Under the pieces are notes generated by a model. It was not told the origin of the DNA. It made no database searches and was given only the letters and a program-made list of their open reading frames with translations. A stretch of DNA of 64,000 nucleotides from Cycas panzhihuaensis (Eukaryota; Cycadophyta): the NCBI GenBank assembly GCA_023213395.1, contig CM041465.1, forward strand, positions 97,409,741-97,473,740. The letters run 5' to 3'. The stretch's first letter is position 1. Each line of letters opens with the position of its first letter. Positions 9,824-19,515 of this stretch are shown piece after piece. The position numbers and the translations under genes were made by a program.

Positions 9824-10000
9824 GAGGGGTTTAGCGCTTACATCGAAGTCAGCTAAGAAGCGCCTAAGAAAACCAAGCCTCCCTAGAAACGACTTAATCT
9901 GTCATTGAGTTCTAGGTGGCGGCGTATCAAGGATTGCCCTAACCTTATCAGGGTCAATCTGAATTCCTTGTTTAGACACAAGGAAACCAAGGAGTTTACC

Positions 10001-10588
10001 TCAGGTAATGGCAAACACATACTTGAGTGGATTTAGACTAATGTGATACTTGCGACATCGTGAGAAGATGGCACGCAAGTCGGATGTGTGATGGGCCCTG
10101 ACGCGGGAGAGACCCATCATATCGTCCATGAAGACCTCCAATGTGTTATCAATGAGGTCGTGGAAAATGAAATGCATGGCTCTTTGGTAAGTAGCACCTA
10201 CATTCTTAAGGCCAAAGGTCATCGCCTTGTAGGCGAAGGTACCCCAAGGAGTAGTGAAGGCCATCTTATGGCGGTCCTCGAGAGAAATCTAAATTTGGTT
10301 ATAGCCAGAGAAGCTGTCCATTAAGGACATAACTTCAAATCTGGCGGTGCGATCAATGATTTGATCGAAGAAGGGTAATGGGAAATTATCCTTGGGACAA
10401 GTATTATTGATGTCACAAAAGTTGACACATATAAGGATTGCCCTGTTCTTTTTAGCAACGGGGACAATGTTGGAGACCCACTTAGGATGAACTTGTGCTG
10501 GACCCTCAATGGAAGTGATAAGCAATATGAACTTGTGCTGCGATGGCGAAGTGATAAGCCCAGCGTCCAGGAGCTTCTCAACCTCCAT
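10001..10588 (-). pseudogene. Reverse transcriptase of element A
   Basis: Minus-strand RT in two frames. The first (10,289-10,588) carries WVSNIVPVAKKNRAILICVN, the palm aspartate region DINNTCPKDNFPLP, and MSLMDSFSGYNQI. The second (10,001-10,264) carries MAFTTPWGTFAYKAMTFGL and the active-site VFMDDM (MDD). A stop separates the two right after YNQI. Near the N-terminus there is an imperfect 40 bp tandem duplication (10,487-10,560), which adds about a dozen residues before HPKWVSN that RTs of this class normally lack. It would synthesise cDNA from the element RNA; this copy is interrupted. Confidence 0.85.
10487..10560. repeat. Imperfect 40 bp tandem duplication inside RT
   Basis: ATGAACTTGTGCTG occurs at 10,487-10,500 and again at 10,527-10,540. 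GAAGTGATAAGC recurs at 10,512-10,523 and 10,548-10,559. The sequence between the shared words has diverged. The word AACTTGTGCTGCGA is also present in the integrase region near 8,785, so a template switch is possible. Confidence 0.75.
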
Positions 10589-10620
10589 CTTGATGGTGGC
10601 TGAGAGTCAGTGAAGGGACG

Positions 10621-12171
10621 CTACTCGTGCATGTGGTGGGTGCCAAGAATGGTGGTGAGGTTATGAATGACAATGGAGGGGTCGATTCCCTTCATGTCAG
10701 CATAATCCCATGCAAACACGTCTCGGAACTCCTGGAATAGAAGGGAGTACTCCCTTATCTCATCAGGGGAACATTTCAACCTGACCTTAATGACCTTACC
10801 CAGGGCCAAGATTATGCCTTGTGTCGCCCCCATACACATGGCATTGCCCTCCTCGAAGTGGAGAGGGGCAAGGTGAACAGGAGGAGGAGGAATAGGAGAT
10901 GGATCGACAAGTGTGGATCTGATCGCGAGGATCTTCTGGTGACTAAGCCTGTGGTGACCAGAAGACAAGTTGGGCGCAAAACCCGCCAGATGCTCAAGCA
11001 GGGCTTCGTCATCCTCGAAGTAATCCACCCCATGGATGAGCTTACTTCGAGTAAAGGAAGCACTGGAGGGAGTAAGAGCGACGGGACCGTGATGGTTGTT
11101 GAGTTGCTCAACTTCCTCGCGGGATTCTGAAGGAAAGCCAAGAAGATGCTCCTTGGAAGGAGCGAAAGGCAATTCTTCAAAGCCATTACTTACGGGGGGT
11201 AATGAAGAAGAAGAACTGACGACGGGCGGGTCAACACGAGCGATGACATGGGACACGCATGAATAGCTAGCCTCACCAATGAGAGAGATTCCAGACGGGG
11301 ATCTAGAACAAGACGGGTGCGACCTACTGGTGTGGAGGAAAGAGACAGGGTGAAGACGATCCTCGTCTTCGTCGTGTGACTCGTTGTCACTAAATGAAGT
11401 AAGGTACCCATAACTCCTAATGCCAATAGGGGCGAACCGCATGAGACTAGGGGAAGAAGATGCGGGATCTTCTTTGGATAGGTTAGGTATAGTAATAGAG
11501 TAAGTTGAGGCATGCATGGAAGGACCTGGGTTTGCCGAATTGGTGGAATGAGTTTGTTTGGTAAATGGGCGTTCGTGGGGAATCACTCTCATCCATCCGT
11601 CATGGACGAATTTAAGTTGTCCCCAAAGAGTCGAGCACACGGCCCCCATTTGGTCAAGCCATGGACGACTTGGAAGGAGGTTGTAGTCCACGACAACGTC
11701 AAGGACTACAACATCGGCAAGAACGGTCTTGCCCTCAAGGGTGAGCAGAATCGTGACGGATCCCAAAGGGGTCTTCTCGCTACTGTCATAACCTTGGCAT
11801 TGCCATGGAACAGGTTCCAAGGAAGAGATACCAAGCTCTTGCATGACACGCAAGGGTATAGCATTAACAGAAGAACCGTTGTCTACAACAGTTCTTTGGA
11901 GAGTACAATCGGGTGTATCGATAGTGATAGTGAATGGGAAGTTCCATTGACATTCCCTTTCACTGACGGGAGGAAGATCCTTAGGATCAAATGAGATAAC
12001 GGGTCCACAACCTTGGGTGACACCCAAAGTATGGATAGGTGCATCACTCAATCCTAAAGCTTCTAGGAGGAGGGCCCGCTGCTTGGGACAACTCCTCAAA
12101 ACATCCATCAAGGACATTCCTGCGGCGATAGTATGAAGCTCATCCACGATGGAGAAGGGCTTGCCCTTCAC
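10621..12171 (-). CDS. Aspartic protease and RT leader of element A
   Basis: A 516-codon open frame on the minus strand, the longest in the window. From about residue 85 it shows a retropepsin-like segment: TVVDNGSSVNAIPL carries the active-site Asp, with D-N-G in place of the usual D-[ST]-G. DYNLLPSRPWLDQMGAV is the flap/core region conserved in plant gypsy proteases. A low-complexity Ser/Pro-rich linker follows. The end, YSLLFQEFRDVFAWDYADMK, is the conserved lead-in to RT. The protease would cut the gag-pol polyprotein. The frame ends at 10,621, about 30 nt before RT resumes, because of a nonsense change or frameshift. The Asn in the active-site triplet may mean it is inactive. Confidence 0.8.
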   Translation of the reverse strand: MKGKPFSIVDELHTIAAGMSLMDVLRSCPKQRALLLEALGLSDAPIHTLGVTQGCGPVISFDPKDLPPVSERECQWNFPFTITIDTPDCTLQRTVVDNGSSVNAIPLRVMQELGISSLEPVPWQCQGYDSSEKTPLGSVTILLTLEGKTVLADVVVLDVVVDYNLLPSRPWLDQMGAVCSTLWGQLKFVHDGWMRVIPHERPFTKQTHSTNSANPGPSMHASTYSITIPNLSKEDPASSSPSLMRFAPIGIRSYGYLTSFSDNESHDEDEDRLHPVSFLHTSRSHPSCSRSPSGISLIGEASYSCVSHVIARVDPPVVSSSSSLPPVSNGFEELPFAPSKEHLLGFPSESREEVEQLNNHHGPVALTPSSASFTRSKLIHGVDYFEDDEALLEHLAGFAPNLSSGHHRLSHQKILAIRSTLVDPSPIPPPPVHLAPLHFEEGNAMCMGATQGIILALGKVIKVRLKCSPDEIREYSLLFQEFRDVFAWDYADMKGIDPSIVIHNLTTILGTHHMHE

Positions 12172-12359
12172 GGTAGGCTAGGTAAGTGCCCTTCAGAAAT
12201 CATAACGACCTAGGCATACAGGAATAGCCTTGGGAAAGAGAGGTATTTCCGGAGGAAGGTTCTCTGGAAGAGGGTCAGAAGGAGCGGAAGAGCAAGAAGC
12301 TCCGACTACTTCCTTGGCGGCTTGAGATCGCGTAAGGGCATAGGAAGGAGTCGCTCATA

Positions 12360-14560
12360 ATCGGATCACCTTCTTCCCCTTGTTTCAGGGTCGCGAAGGT
12401 GATGGGGTACGATGGCTAGGAGAATGAGAGGAGGAAGACAAGCTCCGGGCACCCTTCCCTTTTTCGCGGGAAGGATGGGGATCAGGCGATCTTCCTCAGT
12501 TCCGGTTACTCTTGGTTTGGGTGTTGCAATCACGTTCCCCATGTTTAGGGAACGGATCCTTGTGAACTGGTTGGTCCAAATTAGGCCTTGAGGCCCGTTT
12601 GGGGGAAGAGTCACGTCGAGGAGCATCCTTAGGATGCTGGGCCCTACAACGTGAATCATCGTGAAAGCACTCCCCATGAATAGAGCACCACTTCTTCTCA
12701 AGCGGAGGGTCTGACCTTCTCGCTTGAGAGGACTGGGCATTTCCATTCCTAAAGAGAGGAGCTTGGGTTATTTATTGGACTTGTTTATTGGATGTAGGGG
12801 ATGAAGGAGCTTGAAGCTTGAGTTCCTTCATCGTACGCTCAAACGAGTGTATGGCTGATGTGAGAGGGTCTAAAGTCCTCTCAGTCGGATGAGAGGAGGA
12901 CCAGGTAGGTTGTGAAGGTTTGGTATCCTTGGTTGGGGGTGGTGCCTCACGGCACTGTGAGGGCTTAAGAGGTTTCTTGAGACTAGCTTGGATCTCAATA
13001 GCCTCCAATACCAAACACTTGGCAATCACGGAGTCACATGTGGTCACCCCCATCTTGAGGACTTCCACATGTACTTCGGGATGAAGTGCATTGACGAAAA
13101 GGTCTCGCTTTAACTCCTCAGGCAATATTGCCTTAGTGGTGTGAAGCAAGTCATGGAATCGCCACACAAAGTCACAGTTCATTTCATCGTGACCTTGTTT
13201 GAGTGAAAGAAGTGACTTCATTCCACTCTCGAATGGACGAGCTACATCAAAATAGTTGATGAACTCATCCACCAATTGCTGGAATGAATGGATAGAATGG
13301 GCAGGGAGGTGGTAGAACCACTTGAGGGCGTCACCCTGCAAGGATCGCGGGAATAATTTTATTAAAATGTGGTCGTAAGCCCAGTAATCGATGCATGCCA
13401 TAGAAAAACTACGCACATTACGTTCACGGGTTCATGCGATGAAGTTCCTTCGAATCTAGGAACTTTAGGGGGATGAGGCAGCAGATTGGTTCTTAACGCC
13501 TCGATGGATAAAGGTATTGACCTAAAGTCCATGAAGGGGCGTGCCCTTGCCTGGACCATAGGGTCAACGAATGTCGTAGTAGGTAATGCACAAGGAGCGG
13601 ATGAGGGTGGAACACCCATCCCTCCTTGAGGAAACGCCCCCTGTTGAGAAGAGACATGGGAGTAGGTGCCTTGGAAGGGAGTCAGGTTCCCTTGAGAAGG
13701 CACAACAAATGGAATTGCATTAGATGACAGACAAGACAGATGTGGAACTCGGTTTTGCCCATATGGGCCACCCGTAGGTGGAGCGACCCCATATGGGTGT
13801 AGCAGATCTACCCCATAAACTGGGAGACGGCTTCCTCTACCCTACCCCCAAGGTTGAGAAGTATACCCTAGGGGAACATAGAAAGAAGCACCAACGTATT
13901 GGTTTTGAGAGTGTGTGGGAGCGGGTCCCACATGACTAGTAGTCGAAAGGCTAGTAGGATCGATGTGCCCATTAGAACCTGTATGTGCCACATTAGGGGA
14001 TGGCACATTGGTTTGGCTAGGGACGGGTATGCTAACCTTTAATTGAGGGAAAGACACACCACGGGGAGATCCCGAAATACTAGGACCTCGATGAGAAATG
14101 GAAGGCACAACACGTGCCCCCACTACGGGAATAGGAAAGGAGTGGGACACACGCATAGGCACAAAGGGATTTGTTGTCAAAGGAAGAGTAGATGAGGATG
14201 AGGCATGCAGGGGAGGAGCAGAAGAGGAAGAGGCTCCTCCACTGAGGGCACCCTCAAGCCATCCAAGACGCGGTTGCAAGTGTGCTGCGCGGCGACACTC
14301 ATTGAGAGCTTCAACTACGTCGATAGGAGGGGTTCCTACATACTCGTAAGAGGTAATTGGGACCTCGAGCAAGGTAGGTTCCTCGGGATGCTCCTCATAA
14401 GAGTCACCAATTACGTGGCAAGTCTCAAGAGGAGCGGATCCTTCTATGGCATGGGTAAAGGGATGGACATCGAGCAAGAGATGTTGGTCGCTTGGGTAGT
14501 AAAGGGGTTCATCACCCTCTTAGGTGGACCCAGGAATAGAGGAAGGAAAAGCATGGGTTT
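12360..14560 (-). pseudogene. Gag of element A
   Basis: The minus strand encodes a gag polyprotein in several frames. The N-terminal Ser/Pro-rich part is in 13,842-14,477 and continues after one stop into 13,362-13,703. The capsid (retrotransposon gag) domain in 12,772-13,416 includes LQGDALKWFYHLPAHSIHSF and FINYFDVARPFESGMKSL. A frameshift near 13,420 separates the N-terminal and capsid parts. Downstream, WCSIHGECFHDDSRCRA near 12,670 is a Cys/His zinc-finger-like motif of the CX2H...H...C form seen in Tat-group gag (family knowledge) in place of the classical CCHC knuckle. It forms the particle and binds the RNA. It is inactive as it stands. Confidence 0.8.
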
Positions 14561-14570
14561 TTAAGGTTGA

Positions 14571-14850
14571 AGTGTGGTAGGCCTAATCAGAAGAGTATCC
14601 CTCCATAGTCAGATCAGAGTTTGACAAAGGAAGAGGGCGACACTCGGTCTTCTAACAATGGAGGTAGACCGCACAAACGACGAGAGAAGCATCGTATGCA
14701 AGATCAACCAACAATGTTACGGAAAAGGAGAGGGCGGTAAAAGCACATGCGTTGGGGGCTGCCCAACGAAGAGATCGAAATAGGCAAAGAAGGATCACGA
14801 AAAGGTAGCGAAACCAACGAAAGAGAGCGGAAACTAGCTCCCTTACTAGC
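14571..14850 (-). other. Untranslated leader of element A
   Basis: Short purine-rich interval between the PBS and gag with no domain. It would be the 5' leader of the genomic RNA, including any packaging signal. Confidence 0.5.
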
Positions 14851-14870
14851 AGTCCCCAGTATGGTCACCA
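14851..14870 (-). other. Primer binding site of element A
   Basis: On the minus strand, one base after the LTR end, the sequence is TGGTGACCATACTGGGGACT. It starts with TGG, as complements of tRNA 3' CCA ends do, but is not the initiator-Met type used by the copia elements here. B2 has a 15/18 match at 43,909-43,926, so the site is conserved in this group. I cannot name the tRNA with confidence. The GGGGA tail recalls the tRNA-Asp-type sites of some plant gypsy elements. Confidence 0.7.
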
Positions 14871-14871
14871 G

Positions 14872-17582
14872 TGGATGCACGTCTACAGGATAACTACCTA
14901 ACTAAATAGGTGTGGTAAGAGCAGGTGATAATATGATCGAGGAAGAGACCTATAAGTAAAGTAATTACCATGCAGGGCACCCCGTGCATCGGAGCACGAG
15001 TTCGGGACCTACAATGGAATGTGGCTACTAAAGGGTGATCCCCCACCACTTCGAACAAGAGGTAAGGAGGTGTAGGGTTAGCCTAGGTTGACCTAAGGGA
15101 AGGATCCTCCCACCCTTGGATGGCCAGAAGGGGGAAGAAGATGAACCTTCAAGAGTTTCCCTAAAGCGACAGGAAACGAAGGAGGATAGGCAAGCGGCTA
15201 GCCTATAGGCGGGGTCACTTTGGTTATCCGACAGAGTGGGGAACCAAAGGAAACCAAGAGGGATGACCCAAGAAGGTGGGTCAAGGTATGCCTAAGCAAA
15301 CTAACCAGGCACACGAGTAATACGGGGGGCAAGAATCTTGCACGACTAAGAAAAGGAGGAAAGGTGAAAAAGGGGCAGTTCCTATGACCTTTCCCTATGG
15401 GTAGCAAAGATGCATGCAATAAAACAAATAAAGCGTAAACCGAAAAGTAAAGTTAAGTTTCCCTTTTGATCTCCAATGAGTTAATTACTAAAAAGGAATT
15501 CAAAAGGAAAGAGTAGTAGGGTGGAGTGAGGCGTGCACCTGGACCAGAGGCATGCGTGACGAGGGCCCTCCCGAGGGACACCAAACTACTCCATGAGGTG
15601 CGTCGGATGTGAAGTCTCGCGGTGGATTGGAAGAGGGGCTCCCTCACCTTCCCCGAAAAAAAACTAAATATAATGCTAAGGAAAGAAAGGAACTAAATAC
15701 TAGTGACTAAAGAAGTATGAAAGTACAACATGCGTAGGAGCACTTACCAAAGAATCTAACGAGTGGAAAATACCTTTTGCGCTCTCCAAGCACCTGCAAG
15801 CAACAGCGACCTCCCCATTTTCGGAGAAAGGGTACTAACATGCAATGACGAGATCCTAACAATACATGTTTATATAATACAAATATAAACTCAAACACAT
15901 ATATGTTAGCATCAACACAACAATGATAGTATGTAAAAGAGGGCAACCAAAGCGAAAGAAAAGTAATTGGTAAGCCTCGGAGTGGCCCACCTCTCTCGAA
16001 GAACACCCTAACCTCCCCCCAAAAGCCACAAGGTAACAAGGGCAAGGCCAAGGAAGATGGCTGGAAATAGCAACAAGAAGGCGAAGAGGAGCCAAAGAAG
16101 ACCTACGACAAAGCGGGGTGCTACGGAGAGCAAACTAGGCTGCCGGGAAAAGAGGTAGACAGGGACAAGCGGTCAGGACTTATGTAAGTTGCCTAGACCT
16201 AAGCCTAAGCCCTCAAACCAATGCTGCAACATGTGATAGCGCTGATTTTAGCGGCTAAGAGAGAGCCAACAAACCCCCGTTTGAGTGCCAAGGACAGCAC
16301 GAGGCAAGAGGGAGGATTTGGGGGGCTTAAAGCCACTTGAGGAGCATGGAAGGTGGTGCGAAATCCACCCAGCTCCTTCCCAAACCCTATGTCAACCCTC
16401 AATACCACTGCCTTGAGTAACAAACGCAAGTAAGAGGCACTATAGGAGAGGTAGACCAGCCCAATGTAAAGAGGAAAACAACTCTCACAAAGACAAGCAA
16501 GAAGCAAGCAAGATAGGGCATCAATAACACAAGAGAAACAACTCAAATCAATAAATACCTGAGTGGAAGAGGAAAGGTACTTGCCTCAGCCAAGGGCTAG
16601 CAAGGAGAGGCTGAGAAATCAGCCCAGAACTATGGTGTAGCAGGTTTGGGGCCCTGCTAATGAAGTTGGAATGAGAACACCTGCACTTGGAACACTTGAA
16701 GACTGCCCGGGGCAAGAATCTACTAAAATCTCTCCAAGGGGCCCTCTCCAAGGTGTGTGAGGGGCTGGGAAGATGTCCTAGCCATACCGAAGAAGAGATG
16801 GGCACTGTAGGAGAGACACAGGTCCTGTGGTAGTAGCAGGACAACAGAGAAGAGCACAGCACATCGTTGTTTCCTTGAGGAGCAATCCAAAAAGTGAGCC
16901 AAAAGTTCTCAAAAATGAGTAGATCATGACTTAAGTACCCAACCCAAACCTTAAAGCGAGTGATTAGGGCACAACTGAGAGCAAGTTAAGTCGTGAGACA
17001 CGTGGCAGTTTCGCAATAAATACGAAATTACCACGGCGGATTTTAAAAGATAAGTAGGAATACCATATCAAGAATTGTGGTACATGCGGATATTCCAAAT
17101 GCAGATCAAAAAATCTCAAGTACAAACCTGGACACAAAAACATGCCCGGCCAGCCAGCCTAGGCTATGGGCAGATGGCAAAAAGGGCTAATAGGGGGCTG
17201 AAACACCTACCCGGGGGTAAACAAGCCAACAGACGGGTCCAAAAGAGCAAAAATAGGACTCAAAACAGTGTGGCAAGTCAACCAAATGATGGCGGGTCAT
17301 CATACAAGCAGAGGTGGTGTAAGCCAAGTGGATCTTGGAGTGAGGAGGGCAGATGCAGGAAGTGGAGTGGCCACCAGGGTGCCACACTCACTGGGAGTGT
17401 GCCTCTTCTATAGTCGTCATAGGCTAAAATAAGTGTAGACGAAGACAAAGTCGCCTACAAAGCTACACACATGCAGGCATGCAAGCAAACATTCATCAAA
17501 TGAAAGCGATGATAAGGCGAGAAACATACCTACACTTACCTGAGTCAGTGATTCCGTATCCATTCCTGGAAGCCAGGAAACA
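14872..17582 (-). repeat. 5' LTR of element A (2,711 bp)
   Basis: Plus-strand ends are TGGATGCACG and CCAGGAAACA. It is the longer and more complete LTR, retaining the 188 bp (14,916-15,103) and about 175 bp (near 16,842-17,022) blocks missing from the 3' LTR. Between the copies I see mostly transitions, many at CpG. The element's promoter should lie here, but I see no single unambiguous TATA box. Confidence 0.9.
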
Positions 17583-17587
17583 TGCTC
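17583..17587. repeat. Right target-site duplication of element A
   Basis: TGCTC directly after the LTR end, paired with CGCTC at 1,081-1,085 (4 of 5 identical; the difference is CpG to TpG). Confidence 0.7.
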
Positions 17588-18957
17588 CAAAGTAATATGG
17601 TAACAAACTGGCAAATGAAAGTAAACTCTCAATGAATGAGTGGATACTCAAAGTTGATAGAGGTGTTTCTCTTTCTAAGATGAAAGTTTAATAAAGTTGG
17701 GGACACAAGTTCTCTTTTAAGTATGAAACTCAAAGGAGAATGAGATCTAAGTGATGGTAAATTCATAATCAATGAATGTTCTAGAAAGAGAAAAGATATA
17801 AGTTTTAGCTTGTTAGGCAAAAATACAATTTTTAGAGCCATAGATTAGAAAGAAAGAAAGGATTTGCCCATAGTTTAAGCTCATTAGGAAAAAGTACAAG
17901 TCTTCAGAGATGTAGTTTATCCTCATTATAAAGGTATCCTAGGGGTCTCTTTTATGTCCAAATCTACATTAATGGTTTGTTCCATCAACATTATGTTCCC
18001 TTCCTTAAAATGAGGAGGGGTAGGATCAATTAAAGAGATAGAATCATGGGGTTAAGAATAATCAACTATGACTTTAGAAAACCCTAACTTGTGATGTCCA
18101 TAAGGAAAACTAGGAGATGAACCTACCAAATGTACAATGATCACTTCATCATTCTAAGAATAATCAAGGTGAAAGAGGTTGATGAGGTGAAGGTTCTTAG
18201 ATTGAGAAACAAAAGATGGAAGAGGACCAACCAAAGAGTTTAGAGTGGGTACAAACTCTATGATTGATGAAACTTGAGAAAAGAAGATAAGCTTATCTAT
18301 GAACCCTCAAATGAAACAAAAATCTTGATTAAACTCTTGATTATATATGTCATAATCAAAGTGGGACCCATATATGAACACAAGTAAATATATAGGATGA
18401 TCCACATGAGGATAGGAAAGTAAAGAAATATTATAAATGGAATACACTTCTCATACTATAGTGGAGATTCTAAATCTAGATTGACTTGTATTAAGTAAAC
18501 TAATATCTTTACTATTTGATGCTAAATTTGGTTGGTAATATAATAACATCTTCTTCTCATACCTATTCAACCATATTTTAAAGAAAAATAAGGGAGAGAA
18601 GGGTGGGGAAGTATCAACATATGAATTGTGTGTAAAAATACTTAAGGAAGTAGTTGTAAGATGAGTGGTCAAGGAAGGAACCACTGAGTTTACCCCTGAG
18701 GGCAAACACAAAACCTATGAGAAATGAGAGTAAATAGGATTTGTATTAATAAGGTTACTTCTGGGTGGTCTTTGATAAGGTATGATAGAAAAAGAAGCCA
18801 TTTCTTCTTCTAAAATAGAAGAAGAAGGAACTAGAAGGTAATTAGTCAAATATGAAGGAATAGGAATAGATAGGGAACCGAATGATAAAGGGATAACTTC
18901 AACTAAATCCACATCCTTTACTTCTAGGTGAGTTGAAGGGGCTTCAATAGAAAAATA
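17588..18957. other. B1 spacer, deletion junction and protease-RT linker
   Basis: 17,588-17,935 is spacer shared with B2, including TAGTTTAAGCTCATTAGG words. 17,936 to about 18,170 has no counterpart in B2 and marks the deletion junction. From about 18,170 the sequence matches the B2 linker (40,010-40,900), with low-complexity remnants on the minus strand (for example 18,451-18,912) of the Ser/Pro-rich part between protease and RT. Confidence 0.6.
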
Positions 18958-19515
18958 CTATCCTAAACCAAGTGACTGAAAGAAATACTCTGCAAATTTA
19001 GAGGATTCACTAGGTTCTATAAAGGTCTCAATGAGAGGAACTAATTGTTTAATAGGTTTAGGCTTCCATTTAATGATCTTGAGCTCTCCCTTGTGGATGA
19101 ACCTGAGTTCACTGAAAAGGGATAAACAAATTGCTACCATTTGGGTGATCCATGGTCTGCCCAAAAGGATATTGTACTCTAAATCCAAGTCAATGATAGT
19201 AAGGTTAGTAAGCACTGTCTTATCTTCCAACATGAGTGGAAGGGTAACTTGAACAAGGAGCACCTTTTAATTCTTGTCATATCCTTGACAAATCCATTTG
19301 CATGGATCAAAGACAGAGATCTCTAAATCCTTAATAAGATGAAAGAGGATTATATTGGTAGATGATCCCTTATCAATGATAACTTGCTTGATATTGATAT
19401 CATCCTTGATGATCTTAATATAAAATGGAGGAATATCATTTGGCACATGGGTAGAATAACTAGGCAAGGTAGCAAGGTCAAAATAAAGGGTAGAAGTGGG
19501 TGAAGACACTGCCAT
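18958..19515 (-). pseudogene. Aspartic protease of B1
   Basis: Two minus-strand segments in the same frame are separated by one stop at 19,264-19,266. The first has VIIDKGSSTNIILFHLI, the active-site region with D-K-G instead of D-[ST]-G. The second has LDLEYNILLGRPWITQMVAI, the conserved LLGRPW core. Both correspond to the protease part of element A (VVDNGSS and LLPSRPW) and to B2 (40,900-41,335). It would process the polyprotein. It is inactive because of the stop and the altered active site. Confidence 0.8.

Larger units (their letters stand above)
1086..17582 (-). mobile_element. Complete Ty3/gypsy (Tat-like) LTR retrotransposon, element A
   Basis: A 16.5 kb element with both LTRs, PBS and PPT, inserted into B1. 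On the minus strand the order is 5' LTR (14,872-17,582), PBS, gag, protease, RT, RNase H, integrase. These are followed by an antisense ORF (plus strand, 5,497-7,063), a second RNase H (about 3,843-4,250), PPT and 3' LTR (1,086-3,435). A second RNase H, an extra antisense ORF, very long LTRs and a long 3' region all fit the Tat group (Grande, Ogre and relatives; family knowledge). Pol is broken by several stops and frameshifts, but long blocks are open. The two LTRs differ by several percent plus two large deletions, so it is inactive but younger than B1 and B2. G+C and CpG content are visibly higher than in the surroundings. Confidence 0.9.

Noticed and set aside
11512-11994. 160-codon plus-strand ORF
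   Set aside because: Shadow of the 516-codon protease/linker frame on the minus strand.
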